From contig JALXCH010000140.1 of NCBI GenBank assembly GCA_026991005.1, positions 428 through 7,575 of the forward strand: a stretch of 7,148 nt of DNA. The letters are read 5' to 3'. Made by a program: the position numbers and the translations under genes. The notes under the pieces are model-generated. The model saw only the letters and a program-made list of their open reading frames with translations. It was not told the DNA's origin and made no database searches. This document shows positions 1 through 6,614 of the stretch, one piece after another; the first letter of the stretch is position 1; every line of letters starts with the position of its first letter. Source of the DNA: Calditrichia bacterium (GTDB lineage Bacteria > Calditrichota > Calditrichia > RBG-13-44-9).

Positions 1-61
1 GAAATGTTACGGAAAAATTTGCGCAGGTCAAAACTCAAGGAACAATCTCAGATTAAATTTC

Positions 62-214
62 AAATTCCAAATCCCAAAATTCAAAAAAACCGCAGCGCCC
101 GCAGCGAACACTCCGCAGGATTCTGCAAAAACGAAAAGTCAGATGAGAAATTCCAAATCCCAATTAACAAAAAACAAATTCCAAATCTCAAATAACAAGC
201 ATCAAATTCCAAAT
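62..214. repeat. Dispersed copies of an AAATTCCAAATCCCAA-type repeat
   Basis: An identical 16-mer AAATTCCAAATCCCAA occurs at 62-77 and 148-163. A variant CAAATTCCAAATCTCAAA lies at 175-192, and the core CAAATTCCAAAT at 203-214. Between copies are related AC-rich fragments. Translated, the repeat yields peptides like FQIPNPK. I recall this kind of AAATTCCAAATC tract between genes of environmental bacteria, but its function is unknown to me. Confidence 0.8.
90..106. repeat. CCGCAGCG tandem pair, 9-bp period
   Basis: CCGCAGCG occurs at 90-97 and again at 99-106, exactly 9 bp apart, with a partial third copy CCGCAGGA at 113-120. This short GC-rich island sits inside otherwise AT-rich repeat sequence. 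GCAG-GATT-CTGC (116-127) just after it could form a 4-bp hairpin. Confidence 0.65.
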
Positions 215-258
215 GATTTAACAGATTCTTCGCTAACCTAATTTTATCATCATTTTTC

Positions 259-317
259 ATTCGTGTTTATTCGTGTGATTCGTGGTTAAAAATAAATGCT
301 TTTCATTCGTGGTTAAA
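259..317. repeat. ATTCGTG repeat cluster
   Basis: ATTCGTG occurs at 259-265, 269-275, 278-284 and 305-311, giving spacings of 10, 9 and 27 bp. The longer unit ATTCGTGGTTAAA is identical at 278-290 and 305-317. On the minus strand it reads as AACCACGAAT units. The spacing near 9 to 10 bp matches the other repeat types in this tail. Confidence 0.8.
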
Positions 318-369
318 TTTATGACGATGCCTTCTGGAGGTTCGGATTACCATTGTATGTTATTTGCAT

Positions 370-405
370 TCTGTGGTCTCTGTGGTTTCTGTGTTTTCTG
401 TGGTT
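370..405. repeat. Four-unit 9-bp tandem repeat (TCTGTGGTT type)
   Basis: Four consecutive 9-bp units begin at 370, 379, 388 and 397: TCTGTGGTC, TCTGTGGTT, TCTGTGTTT and TCTGTGGTT. TCTGTG is invariant and variation is confined to the last three bases. On the minus strand this reads as AACCACAGA units just downstream of the last gene of the operon. Confidence 0.85.
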
Positions 406-450
406 TTATTTTGTGCAGTTCTCCCTTTCTAAAATCCCAACCACTATTAT

Positions 451-1770
451 TCAGATTTTGCTGATGATACTTTTGTGCTTACCGGACAATTCCGGTTCCA
501 GATGATCGACCACTTTCCAATCGATGCGCACCTCTTTCCCCAGATATTCCTTCAACTTATCGACAACCGGTTTCCAATTATTGGAATTGTTATGATGAAA
601 AGGCACCAACCAGAGAACCATATGTTTTTTGCTTTTCAGTACCAGACGGAACGTTGCCAGTTCATTACTCATATCAGCAAAAATGTCGTCCAGTAGAATG
701 TGCAGGTTCAGTTCTCGCCCGGAAGGGGTGCGAAAAATTTCGGTGTGTTTTCCCTTCACCGAACGAATAAGTGGCGTATTATCTCCACAATCGCAGAGAT
801 GGGAAGCAAACTGCACTTCATCACCAATTTCGTAGCGAATTAGCGGCATTACCCGGTTTAACAAATCGGTAATCAGCAGCGAACCACTCCCCTGGAAAGG
901 TTGTTTTCTACCGCGCACTTCCAGATAGTAGCGTTCGCTGTCCACATGCATCCCTTCTCGCATGATGCACTCGTGTGCCATGTGCATGGCCTCTGCCGCA
1001 CCATACAACTGATACACCCTGGCAGAATAGCACTCTTCCAGTTGACGGCGCATAGAGCGGGTAAGCACCTCTCCCATGGTAATAATCGTTTTCACCGATA
1101 AGTCCATCTTTCTCTCCCGAGCAAAGCGGCACAATTGGCGAATGGGAGTAGGATATCCGTAAATCCAGCGGATGTTCTTACTTTGAAAAAATTCTAACAG
1201 TTCCGGAATTACTTCCCGGGTAATGCGAAATCCGTTCAATCGATAGGTTTGCTCATCATCCGCTTCCATCAGCGCATCCTCCCGATCCTCCCTGTACAGC
1301 CGGCCCTTGATAATCAGCTCTCGCTCACCGGGTTTCCAGCCCAGAGCAAATTTTTGCAGGCTGTAAAGCAAAAATTCCCGGCGCACCAGACGGCGATCTT
1401 TGTAAAACAGGAAAGGAGTACCTGTGGTACCCGAAGTGGCATCTTCTTCGGCAAATTTGCGCTCCCCCGGAATGTCAGTGAGTCGCTCTGCAATTTCCGC
1501 TTTCATTAGCATTTCGCGGTTTACCACAGGAAGTTTCCGAAAATCATCCGGTGTGCGTAAATCCCCGGGCTTCCATCCCGCCTCCCGATACAGTTTGCGG
1601 TAAAATGGAACATGCTGGTAAGCGTATTCCACCATCTCCCGCAACTTTCGCCACTGGTAATCTCGAATCGCTTCCGGGGATTGGCGGCGGAACTCCTGTA
1701 ATCTACCGATTTCCCGATAAAATTTTCGGTAAGCGACCCGACGAAGTTTTTTTCGTAACATCCCTGTCAC
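451..1770 (-). CDS. PaaK/CapK-like adenylate-forming enzyme 2 (phenylacetate-CoA ligase family)
   Basis: A 439-residue relative of the preceding gene, clearly diverged and not a recent copy. It carries the same set of motifs: TSGTTGTP (112-119) as the phosphate-binding loop, YGAAE (256-260), RYEIGDE (312-318) with the ribose-binding Asp317, CDCG (326-329) as the Cys pair, KGKHTE (339-344) at the hinge, and ELSGKHK (427-433) with Lys431 as the likely catalytic lysine. It is therefore probably an active carboxylate-activating enzyme, perhaps with a different substrate from its neighbour. The N terminus is short and strongly basic (RKKLRR, RKFYRE), which may hold it near the membrane or partners. 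It starts at GTG 1770, with ATG 1761 as a possible alternative. It is the last gene before the repeat-rich tail, and I see no hairpin-plus-T-tract terminator after its TGA. Confidence 0.88.
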   Translation of the reverse strand: MTGMLRKKLRRVAYRKFYREIGRLQEFRRQSPEAIRDYQWRKLREMVEYAYQHVPFYRKLYREAGWKPGDLRTPDDFRKLPVVNREMLMKAEIAERLTDIPGERKFAEEDATSGTTGTPFLFYKDRRLVRREFLLYSLQKFALGWKPGERELIIKGRLYREDREDALMEADDEQTYRLNGFRITREVIPELLEFFQSKNIRWIYGYPTPIRQLCRFARERKMDLSVKTIITMGEVLTRSMRRQLEECYSARVYQLYGAAEAMHMAHECIMREGMHVDSERYYLEVRGRKQPFQGSGSLLITDLLNRVMPLIRYEIGDEVQFASHLCDCGDNTPLIRSVKGKHTEIFRTPSGRELNLHILLDDIFADMSNELATFRLVLKSKKHMVLWLVPFHHNNSNNWKPVVDKLKEYLGKEVRIDWKVVDHLEPELSGKHKSIISKI

Positions 1771-1783
1771 TATACTATCCCCT
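1771..1783 (-). promoter_or_regulatory. Ribosome binding site deciding the GTG start of the second CapK-like gene
   Basis: On the minus strand AGGGGA (1783-1778) lies 7 nt before the GTG at 1770. The in-frame ATG at 1761 would be 16 nt away with no better site, so GTG is favoured. The site sits in the 14-nt gap after the previous gene's TAA. Confidence 0.5.
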
Positions 1784-1784
1784 A

Positions 1785-3149
1785 TTATTGTTTTTTAACC
1801 ACTACATAACTTATTTTCCCAGATTTGAGAGGCGGGATTTCATCAACCAGTTCCACATTTAAATCGATTTCTTCTCCCAGGAACCTCCCCAATGTGGCGA
1901 TAATTTGTTTTTCGTGTGTTGCTTGCCAGATATCATTTACTACCAGTTGAATCCGTACCTGCCCGGCATTTTCCTGGATGATGCGAAATTTCTCCACCGA
2001 CGGAAAATCTTTGAAAAAATGGGGGAAAATACTGGGAATAATCATCCGCCCATTTTTTAATTGCAGTACCTGATTCATCCGTCCTACAATTTTTTCCACA
2101 CTCTGTAATCCCCGGCCACAGGGACACTCCGAACGGGGAAGTTGCACCAGGTCGCCTGTTCGGTAGCGGATAAACGGTGTGGCGTAATTCACCAGGTCGG
2201 TAATAATTAATTCCCCCAAGCCCGAATCCGGCTGGCTGCGCAGCGGTTCCACCTCCACAATCACGTTTTCGTCATTCACATGGTACAAACCGCTTTCGGG
2301 ACACTGAAAAATGATGGTGTTGGTCTCTCGATTACCGTAAAAATCCGCTACCGGTGTACCAAAAGCCTCTTCCATTAATTTTCTCTGTTCCGGAAAAAGC
2401 GTTTCGCCGGTGGTAAATACGGCCCCGGGCGGAGGTACTGTCAGATCACGTTCTAAAATAAACTTTGCCAGAATGGTAAGGGAAGAAGGGTACCCTTTGA
2501 GAAAAGCACCCGGTTTGTGCCGTAGAAATGCCACCATTTCCAGCAATAGTGATTCGTGAATGCGGTAGGCATCGTAGTAATGTTCCCGGGCAAAGAATCG
2601 ATAAAAACGCTGCTTCCAGTTCGTTTCGCGTTGGGTATCGATAGGGGAGCTCCAGAAATAAGCAATGGGAAGTCCGGGCCGATATCCCCACCATCCATAT
2701 CCGCGAAATGCGGCTGCCGCTGCCCAGGATTTTTCCACTCCCGCGGGCAGATAGAATTGCATGGGTACACCGGTAGAACCACCCGTGTTGTATTTTACTC
2801 GCCGCTGGCGAAACGCGCGGGTGGAAATACGCTCCAGTTCCTCTCGAATAATCTGCTTATCGATGGTAGGTAACTGCTGCAAATCGGTAACATCGGTGAT
2901 TTTTCCGGGGTGGAATCCCACACGCTCCATCACTTCATGGTAGTACTCGCTCTCCCGATAAGCAAAAGAAAGTAACTGCTGCAATCGGGTTAGTTGAAGA
3001 TTGCGGAGTTCCTCCCGGGAGAGATACTGCGTTTTTAAAAGCTCTTTCCAGTACGGTTTAATCTTCCCTTCTTGCGGTACCCGAATCTCGAATAAAGGAA
3101 ATAAGAACGTCTGATAAAACCAGGCGTAACCTTGGTCGAACCAATTCAT
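1785..3149 (-). CDS. PaaK/CapK-like adenylate-forming enzyme 1 (phenylacetate-CoA ligase family)
   Basis: This 454-residue member of the ANL (adenylate-forming) superfamily is of the PaaK/CapK type and should activate a carboxylic acid with ATP, possibly then passing it to CoA or another acceptor. The phosphate-binding loop is TGGSTGVP (122-129). YGNRE (271-275) corresponds to the YGxxE motif. YRTGD (329-333) contains the ribose-binding Asp333. CPCG (342-345) is a Cys pair common in PaaK relatives. GRMN (356-359) is the hinge region, and PLKSGK (440-445) holds the expected catalytic Lys445. All the main motifs are intact, so an active enzyme is likely. The frame stays open upstream to 3410, but the ATG at 3149 is chosen: it overlaps the ligase stop as ATGA, follows a purine-rich AGAGAGAAG, and starts where family homology begins. 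The substrate is unknown. CapK-like proteins occur in capsule loci, which fits the neighbours. Confidence 0.88.
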   Translation of the reverse strand: MNWFDQGYAWFYQTFLFPLFEIRVPQEGKIKPYWKELLKTQYLSREELRNLQLTRLQQLLSFAYRESEYYHEVMERVGFHPGKITDVTDLQQLPTIDKQIIREELERISTRAFRQRRVKYNTGGSTGVPMQFYLPAGVEKSWAAAAAFRGYGWWGYRPGLPIAYFWSSPIDTQRETNWKQRFYRFFAREHYYDAYRIHESLLLEMVAFLRHKPGAFLKGYPSSLTILAKFILERDLTVPPPGAVFTTGETLFPEQRKLMEEAFGTPVADFYGNRETNTIIFQCPESGLYHVNDENVIVEVEPLRSQPDSGLGELIITDLVNYATPFIRYRTGDLVQLPRSECPCGRGLQSVEKIVGRMNQVLQLKNGRMIIPSIFPHFFKDFPSVEKFRIIQENAGQVRIQLVVNDIWQATHEKQIIATLGRFLGEEIDLNVELVDEIPPLKSGKISYVVVKKQ

Positions 3150-4540
3150 GTTGTTTCTTCTCTCTGTAAATTTCCCGGTCGATAGGCAACACTTAAAGCG
3201 GCCAGCATCGTCACCAGCCAGAGCCAGTTGGACATTGCCACGTACATATCCACCAGCATGTGTAAGGCATTGGCAAAGATAGCTGTGCCAATGGAAAACC
3301 CCAGAAAACGATAGGGACCTTCCTTCCGAAACACCCGAAACGCGATGCGCCAGGCGCCCAACAAAAGTGCCAGAAAACTGACAATACCTGGAATTCCCAT
3401 CTCCGACCACACCAGCAAATACTGATTATGCACGGTGTGCAGCCAGGTGTGAAGTTGCAACCCGGGATGATAATAATCCCGCATCAGAAAAGGGAACGTG
3501 TTTACTCCTATTCCCCATAACGGGTGGGTTTTAATCATCTGCCAGGCAATTTTGTTGAGGTAAATCCGGGAATGAGCCGATTCGTCGCCAAAATGGAGGC
3601 GCTGCAAAATAGGCTGATGAAATATTAGAAGAAAAGCCAGCAGTGCCAGCAGCATCATCCCCAGCTCTCGCTTATCAATCACCCCGTACTTATGCAGGAA
3701 AAACACCATCACTCCCAACGCCAAAAAGGCGCTGATCCACCCGCCCCGGGAGAAGGTAAACAGCACCAGAATGGCGTTCAGGATCAGAAACAATCCCGTA
3801 CTCCAGCGTCCTTCCTTCTGTTTACCGGTAAACCAGAACCCGAAAAGCAACAGCAAGGTGGGAACAAAAAATTCCGCAAAGGAATTGGGGTTTGCGAAGG
3901 AACCTTCCAGGCGAAAATCGGAAATACCGCCTCGCTGAGCTACTTCAATCATAAAAATCACAAATTCCACACCCACCAGCAAGAAAATCCCTTTCCGAAA
4001 GAGACGGTTCAAATCCATAAACTGAAAAATACGCACCAGAAAGAAGTACACCACCAGCAATTTGGCGAAATTAATAATCTGGTAACTGCTGACGAGTAAA
4101 TTAAAAGTGTTAAAAAGGGAGAGCACCGAAGCCAGAAGCAGCCCCCACAAAGGTGCTTCGATAGCGGGAACCCAGTATTGTTTGCGGAACCAGGGAATAC
4201 GATATTCCACACTGAAAACCACCACCAGAAGGAAAAATATGACATCATAGGAAGTCACAGAGATGCCATCGTACCAGCTACACCCGTACACAATGGAGAA
4301 ATATTTGTCCGGGATAAAAACCATGCTGAAGAAGAAAAAATACATCAGCACCCACAGCCGGTTGGTGGTGGTTAGAATCCCCACCAGAAAACCGATACCC
4401 CCGATAATAACCACAATCCGGTAGAGGCTCATGGTTTGAATTTGCAGAAAAAGATAGCCTACCAGCACTCCCACCAGCGCCCAGAGGAACATGCGTAGAA
4501 TCTGCGAACGGGGAGAAGTGCTAACGTCAAGACCAGGCAT
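3146..4540 (-). CDS. O-antigen ligase / polymerase-like membrane protein (Wzy_C superfamily)
   Basis: A 464-residue protein with about 12 to 14 hydrophobic segments, the first at about 17-34 and the last at about 436-453. GSFANPNSFAEFF (213-225) and FTFSRGGW (261-268) are typical of the O-antigen ligase domain. The large outward loop between about 308 and 378 holds the expected Arg (R325 in HSRIYLNK) and the conserved H371-N372 in HTVHNQYLLVW, followed by EMGIPG (380-385). WaaL ligases and Wzy polymerases share this architecture and act on undecaprenyl-linked glycan in the periplasm. The sequence alone does not tell which reaction this one performs. The ATG at 4540 lies inside the GT2 gene, with GGGGAA a few nt upstream; Met17 has no ribosome binding site, so the longer form is preferred. 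Its stop overlaps the next start as ATGA, which implies translational coupling. Confidence 0.9.
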   Translation of the reverse strand: MPGLDVSTSPRSQILRMFLWALVGVLVGYLFLQIQTMSLYRIVVIIGGIGFLVGILTTTNRLWVLMYFFFFSMVFIPDKYFSIVYGCSWYDGISVTSYDVIFFLLVVVFSVEYRIPWFRKQYWVPAIEAPLWGLLLASVLSLFNTFNLLVSSYQIINFAKLLVVYFFLVRIFQFMDLNRLFRKGIFLLVGVEFVIFMIEVAQRGGISDFRLEGSFANPNSFAEFFVPTLLLLFGFWFTGKQKEGRWSTGLFLILNAILVLFTFSRGGWISAFLALGVMVFFLHKYGVIDKRELGMMLLALLAFLLIFHQPILQRLHFGDESAHSRIYLNKIAWQMIKTHPLWGIGVNTFPFLMRDYYHPGLQLHTWLHTVHNQYLLVWSEMGIPGIVSFLALLLGAWRIAFRVFRKEGPYRFLGFSIGTAIFANALHMLVDMYVAMSNWLWLVTMLAALSVAYRPGNLQREETT

Positions 4541-5408
4541 TGGGCTTCCCCAGCAGTTTTTTCAGTTGTTCCCGCTGCACGAATTGTTTGAGTTCGGGAG
4601 AGACCAGCCGTTTTTCCCGTTTCAAAAAGCCCATCAGATAGTGTTTGAGCATCCACATGCTGCCCATCACATAAGGGTAGGTTACCAGGTGGCGGACAAA
4701 TTTGGCCGCCACGAACAGAGGATGGTAACCCACCAGATAGGCAGCTTTCCCCCAATTTTCGAAAATGCCCAGGGGGCCCCGGCGTGCGCCCACCCGACGG
4801 TAATGGTAAAAATACAGTTCGGGAATGCGGCGCGCTTCCCAGCCCCTGCGCATCGCTTTCAGATTATCCACAATATCCCAGCCAATCCGATCGTCCAGCC
4901 AGCCAATTTCTTCCAGGCATTGCACCCGATAGAATTTATTGGGCCCATGCGTCTGGAAACTCGGCCCAATCACTTTCTCCTCCTTCCCGTGCTCCAGATA
5001 AATCATTTCGCCGCTGGCGATACCCAGACGGGGATTCTCCCGAAACAGGCGAATCATGGTTTCGAAATAATGGGGTGGGAAAGAGACATCCCCATCCACC
5101 CGGGCTAGAAAATCAATCTGCGCCAGCGGAATATGACGTAATCCCAGGTGGAAAATAGAATCCCCGCCGGGCTCCCGGGGGCCGCGCCGGGGCAGATTAA
5201 TTAATTCAATGTACGCATATTTCCGGCGCGCCCAGTCTAAAATATCGCCGGTGGCATCGGTCGAGCCGTCGTTTAAAATTGCCCATTTCACCGGTAGTAC
5301 CGTTTGTTGCGCAACCGAATCAATTAAAAAGCGGATGTACTCTTCCTCGTCGCGTACCGGTGTAATGATGGCGTAACGGTCTTGTTTGCGTTTCACTGCT
5401 TCTTCCAC
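4527..5408 (-). CDS. Family 2 glycosyltransferase
   Basis: This 293-residue protein has a GT-A fold of the GT2 family and should transfer a sugar from a nucleotide-sugar to a glycan or lipid-linked acceptor on the cytoplasmic face. The N-terminal strand YAIITPVRDEEEYI (12-25) begins the nucleotide-binding domain. ILNDGSTDAT (44-53) is the classic GT2 motif, and VDGD (104-107) contains the DxD metal-binding site. A later W177-D178-x-x-D181 element with RRGW (187-190) fits the acceptor-side acidic motif. The C-terminal 70 residues are basic and partly hydrophobic (about 222-262), suggesting membrane association but no clear multi-pass domain. The start is GTG at 5408 or, with an equally good ribosome binding site, GTG at 5396. 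It begins 3 nt after the acyltransferase stop and overlaps the following O-antigen ligase gene by 14 nt. The sugar specificity cannot be read from sequence. Confidence 0.93.
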   Translation of the reverse strand: MEEAVKRKQDRYAIITPVRDEEEYIRFLIDSVAQQTVLPVKWAILNDGSTDATGDILDWARRKYAYIELINLPRRGPREPGGDSIFHLGLRHIPLAQIDFLARVDGDVSFPPHYFETMIRLFRENPRLGIASGEMIYLEHGKEEKVIGPSFQTHGPNKFYRVQCLEEIGWLDDRIGWDIVDNLKAMRRGWEARRIPELYFYHYRRVGARRGPLGIFENWGKAAYLVGYHPLFVAAKFVRHLVTYPYVMGSMWMLKHYLMGFLKREKRLVSPELKQFVQREQLKKLLGKPNAWS

Positions 5409-5420
5409 CTTTTATCCACC
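5404..5420 (-). promoter_or_regulatory. Two overlapping ribosome binding sites serving two GTG starts of the GT2 gene
   Basis: On the minus strand GGTGGA (5420-5415) lies 6 nt before the GTG at 5408-5406. AGGTGGA (5410-5404), which includes that GTG, lies 7 nt before a second in-frame GTG at 5396-5394. The first site overlaps the stop codon region of the acyltransferase gene, so translation is probably coupled. The two starts would give proteins of 293 and 289 residues. Confidence 0.45.
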
Positions 5421-6467
5421 CAGAAAAAAGCGTACCAGAAGGGGTAACCGGGAGGTGCGGGTTTTAAGGCAATGAATAAGCCACCCGGAAATCCCCAGAA
5501 TTCCTCCTATCAGCACAAAAGATTTCAACAGGAAAAGAGGAGACTGCACCACACCCAACGCCGGAATAAAATATTTAATCAGCACCAGATGCATCACATA
5601 AAAGAACAGGGAGGAACGCCCAATGGCGCTTACAATCCGCAATGTGTCTTTTCTGCTCCAGGCGTCCAGCACCCAGAAGAGCAGCAATGTCAATCCCAGA
5701 GAAGCGATTAAGTACCCCGGTTCCGGTGGCATAAAAATACCTCCATATTGCAAGCGAATATCCAATCCCGGCCAGACGGGCCACCAGAGGAACAATCCCA
5801 CACCGGTAAGCACGATTCCCCAACGGAATATTCCGTGAGAATCCCCCTGCGTGCGCCAGCGATAAAACAACATTCCCGCCAGCGATACCCCCAGCCAGGG
5901 AAAAAGCGGAAACCATCCATCCACCAGATAGTGCTTCCAGATGGCATAATGGTAAGGTGCCTCAATGGTAGGGGAACCATCCAGATACAGCTCCGTGGGA
6001 TAAGGGGCATATCCCATAATGTACTGCATAAAAGGAGTAGCCACGACAATTGCTCCTGCCAATAGAACCAGTCGGTAGGTATTCTGGCGATTTAATAAAT
6101 ACAAAATCGGTAAAGAGATGCCAATAAAATACAGAATATCCATTGTGTAAAAGGGAATAATACGCCAGATAAACACATCCACTGCCGCCCCTACAAGCAG
6201 CAAAAATATTCCGCGAATAAAAAAATATCCGAATCCGTAGTTTTTTCTGTGATGCAAAAATTCCACCAGATAACCGCTTAAGAAGACAAAAAGCACCGGT
6301 GCCATGCCTCCGGCCACAAAGAGCGGACGGGAATAAGGAATATCGCGCAGCGCCACAACCAGATGCCCGACGACCATAGCAATTATAGCCAATCCTCGCA
6401 CAAGGTCCAGGGTAGCATCCCGGGAGGTAGCGGTACGAACTTCATGATTTTGTGTTACCTGAGGCAT
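5412..6467 (-). CDS. Membrane acyltransferase, HGSNAT/DUF1624-like (acyltransferase superfamily)
   Basis: A 351-residue integral membrane protein with about ten predicted hydrophobic segments (roughly 23-40, 50-70, 84-102, 108-125, 132-150, 188-203, 214-234, 252-268, 287-303 and 311-332). The first helix carries D21-L-V-R24-G25-L-A followed by H35. The middle has DGWFPLFPWLG (183-193), typical of the heparan-alpha-glucosaminide N-acetyltransferase/DUF1624 group. Near the end is G283-R284-S-S-L with H293, as in membrane acyltransferases. Relatives move an acyl group, usually acetyl from acetyl-CoA, across the membrane to a sugar. Here it probably decorates a glycan, but donor and acceptor are inferred. 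The general acyltransferase-3 family is the main alternative. The ATG at 6467 is the only sensible start, since the next Met (31) lies inside the first helix, yet no clear ribosome binding site precedes it. It appears to lead the operon, with the GT2 gene 3 nt downstream. Confidence 0.82.
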   Translation of the reverse strand: MPQVTQNHEVRTATSRDATLDLVRGLAIIAMVVGHLVVALRDIPYSRPLFVAGGMAPVLFVFLSGYLVEFLHHRKNYGFGYFFIRGIFLLLVGAAVDVFIWRIIPFYTMDILYFIGISLPILYLLNRQNTYRLVLLAGAIVVATPFMQYIMGYAPYPTELYLDGSPTIEAPYHYAIWKHYLVDGWFPLFPWLGVSLAGMLFYRWRTQGDSHGIFRWGIVLTGVGLFLWWPVWPGLDIRLQYGGIFMPPEPGYLIASLGLTLLLFWVLDAWSRKDTLRIVSAIGRSSLFFYVMHLVLIKYFIPALGVVQSPLFLLKSFVLIGGILGISGWLIHCLKTRTSRLPLLVRFFLGG

Positions 6468-6482
6468 AAAGTTAACAAAACT

Positions 6483-6520
6483 CGGTTTACATTCGGATAA
6501 TCATTATTCGGATTTAACCG
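6483..6520. repeat. Interrupted dyad with a direct repeat upstream of the acyltransferase start
   Basis: CGGTT (6483-6487) and AACCG (6516-6520) flank a nearly centred palindrome ATAAT-C-ATTAT (6497-6507). ATTCGGAT also occurs twice, at 6491-6498 and 6506-6513, spaced 15 bp apart. This arrangement of half-sites resembles a regulator-binding region. It lies 15 to 53 nt before the ATG at 6467. The outer right arm overlaps the left arm of the hairpin at 6517-6555, so the two stems could not form at once in full. Confidence 0.4.
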
Positions 6521-6528
6521 TTGCTCAA
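6500..6528 (-). promoter_or_regulatory. Possible sigma-70-like promoter for the acyltransferase-to-CapK operon
   Basis: On the minus strand TTGAGC (6528-6523) matches four of six positions of TTGACA. After a 17-nt spacer, AATGAT (6505-6500) matches four of six positions of TATAAT. This would start transcription about 25 nt before the ATG at 6467. The matches are modest in an AT-rich stretch, and the promoter consensus of this organism is unknown, so this is a weak candidate. Confidence 0.2.
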
Positions 6529-6555
6529 AAAAAGTGTCTTGCTGAGCACAACGGT
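6517..6555. repeat. Long bulged hairpin in the acyltransferase leader
   Basis: The left arm ACCGTTGCTCA (6517-6527) pairs with TGAGCACAACGGT (6543-6555) over 11 bp, with a 2-nt bulge at 6547-6548 and a 15-nt loop. On the plus strand the stem is followed by the T-rich ATCTTTTTCATTTTC, like an intrinsic terminator, but no plus-strand gene precedes it. On the minus strand, the direction of the operon, there is no T-tract after the stem. It may be a leader-RNA stem, an operator, or a terminator for antisense transcription. The structure is seen directly; its role is unknown. Confidence 0.5.
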
Positions 6556-6614
6556 ATCTTTTTCATTTTCAGCCCGATTTTCCAACAGGTGTACAGATTA
6601 TTTTAGCTGCCAAT

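Larger units (their letters stand above)
1..450. other. Repeat-rich non-coding tail after the operon
   Basis: This AT-rich stretch has no credible gene on either strand. Two short plus-strand frames (4-195 and 282-464) translate only the repeats into low-complexity peptides. It contains four kinds of short repeat, each described separately, joined by non-repetitive sequence such as 318-369. No terminal inverted repeats, transposase remnant, tRNA or attachment site could be recognised. Confidence 0.7.

Noticed and set aside
4..195. 63-residue plus-strand frame at the left edge as a gene
   Set aside because: After the first dozen codons it is only translated repeats, and its upstream context is outside the window.
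62..405. CRISPR array
   Set aside because: The repeats are too short, imperfect and unevenly spaced, with no unique spacers of constant length and no cas genes nearby.
282..464. 60-residue plus-strand frame with many Cys and Phe
   Set aside because: The Cys-Gly-Phe pattern comes directly from the TCTGTGGTT tandem repeat, so it is not a metal-binding peptide.
3150..3410. Upstream extension of the first CapK-like frame to 3410, giving 541 residues
   Set aside because: The extra 87 residues overlap the ligase gene in another frame and do not look like a family domain. The ATG at 3149 overlaps the ligase stop as ATGA and begins where family similarity begins.
3692..4099. 135-residue plus-strand frame opposite the O-antigen ligase gene
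   Set aside because: It is rich in Gln, Lys and His because it is the complement of membrane-segment codons, with no family signature.
4491..5108. 205-residue plus-strand frame opposite the GT2 gene
   Set aside because: It lies antisense to a well-supported glycosyltransferase, has no recognisable motif and reads like the complement of the real gene.
6517..6555. Intrinsic terminator of the DUF354 gene
   Set aside because: In the minus-strand direction the stem is not followed by a T-tract; the T-rich flank is on the opposite side, and the stem lies 86 nt past the stop codon.
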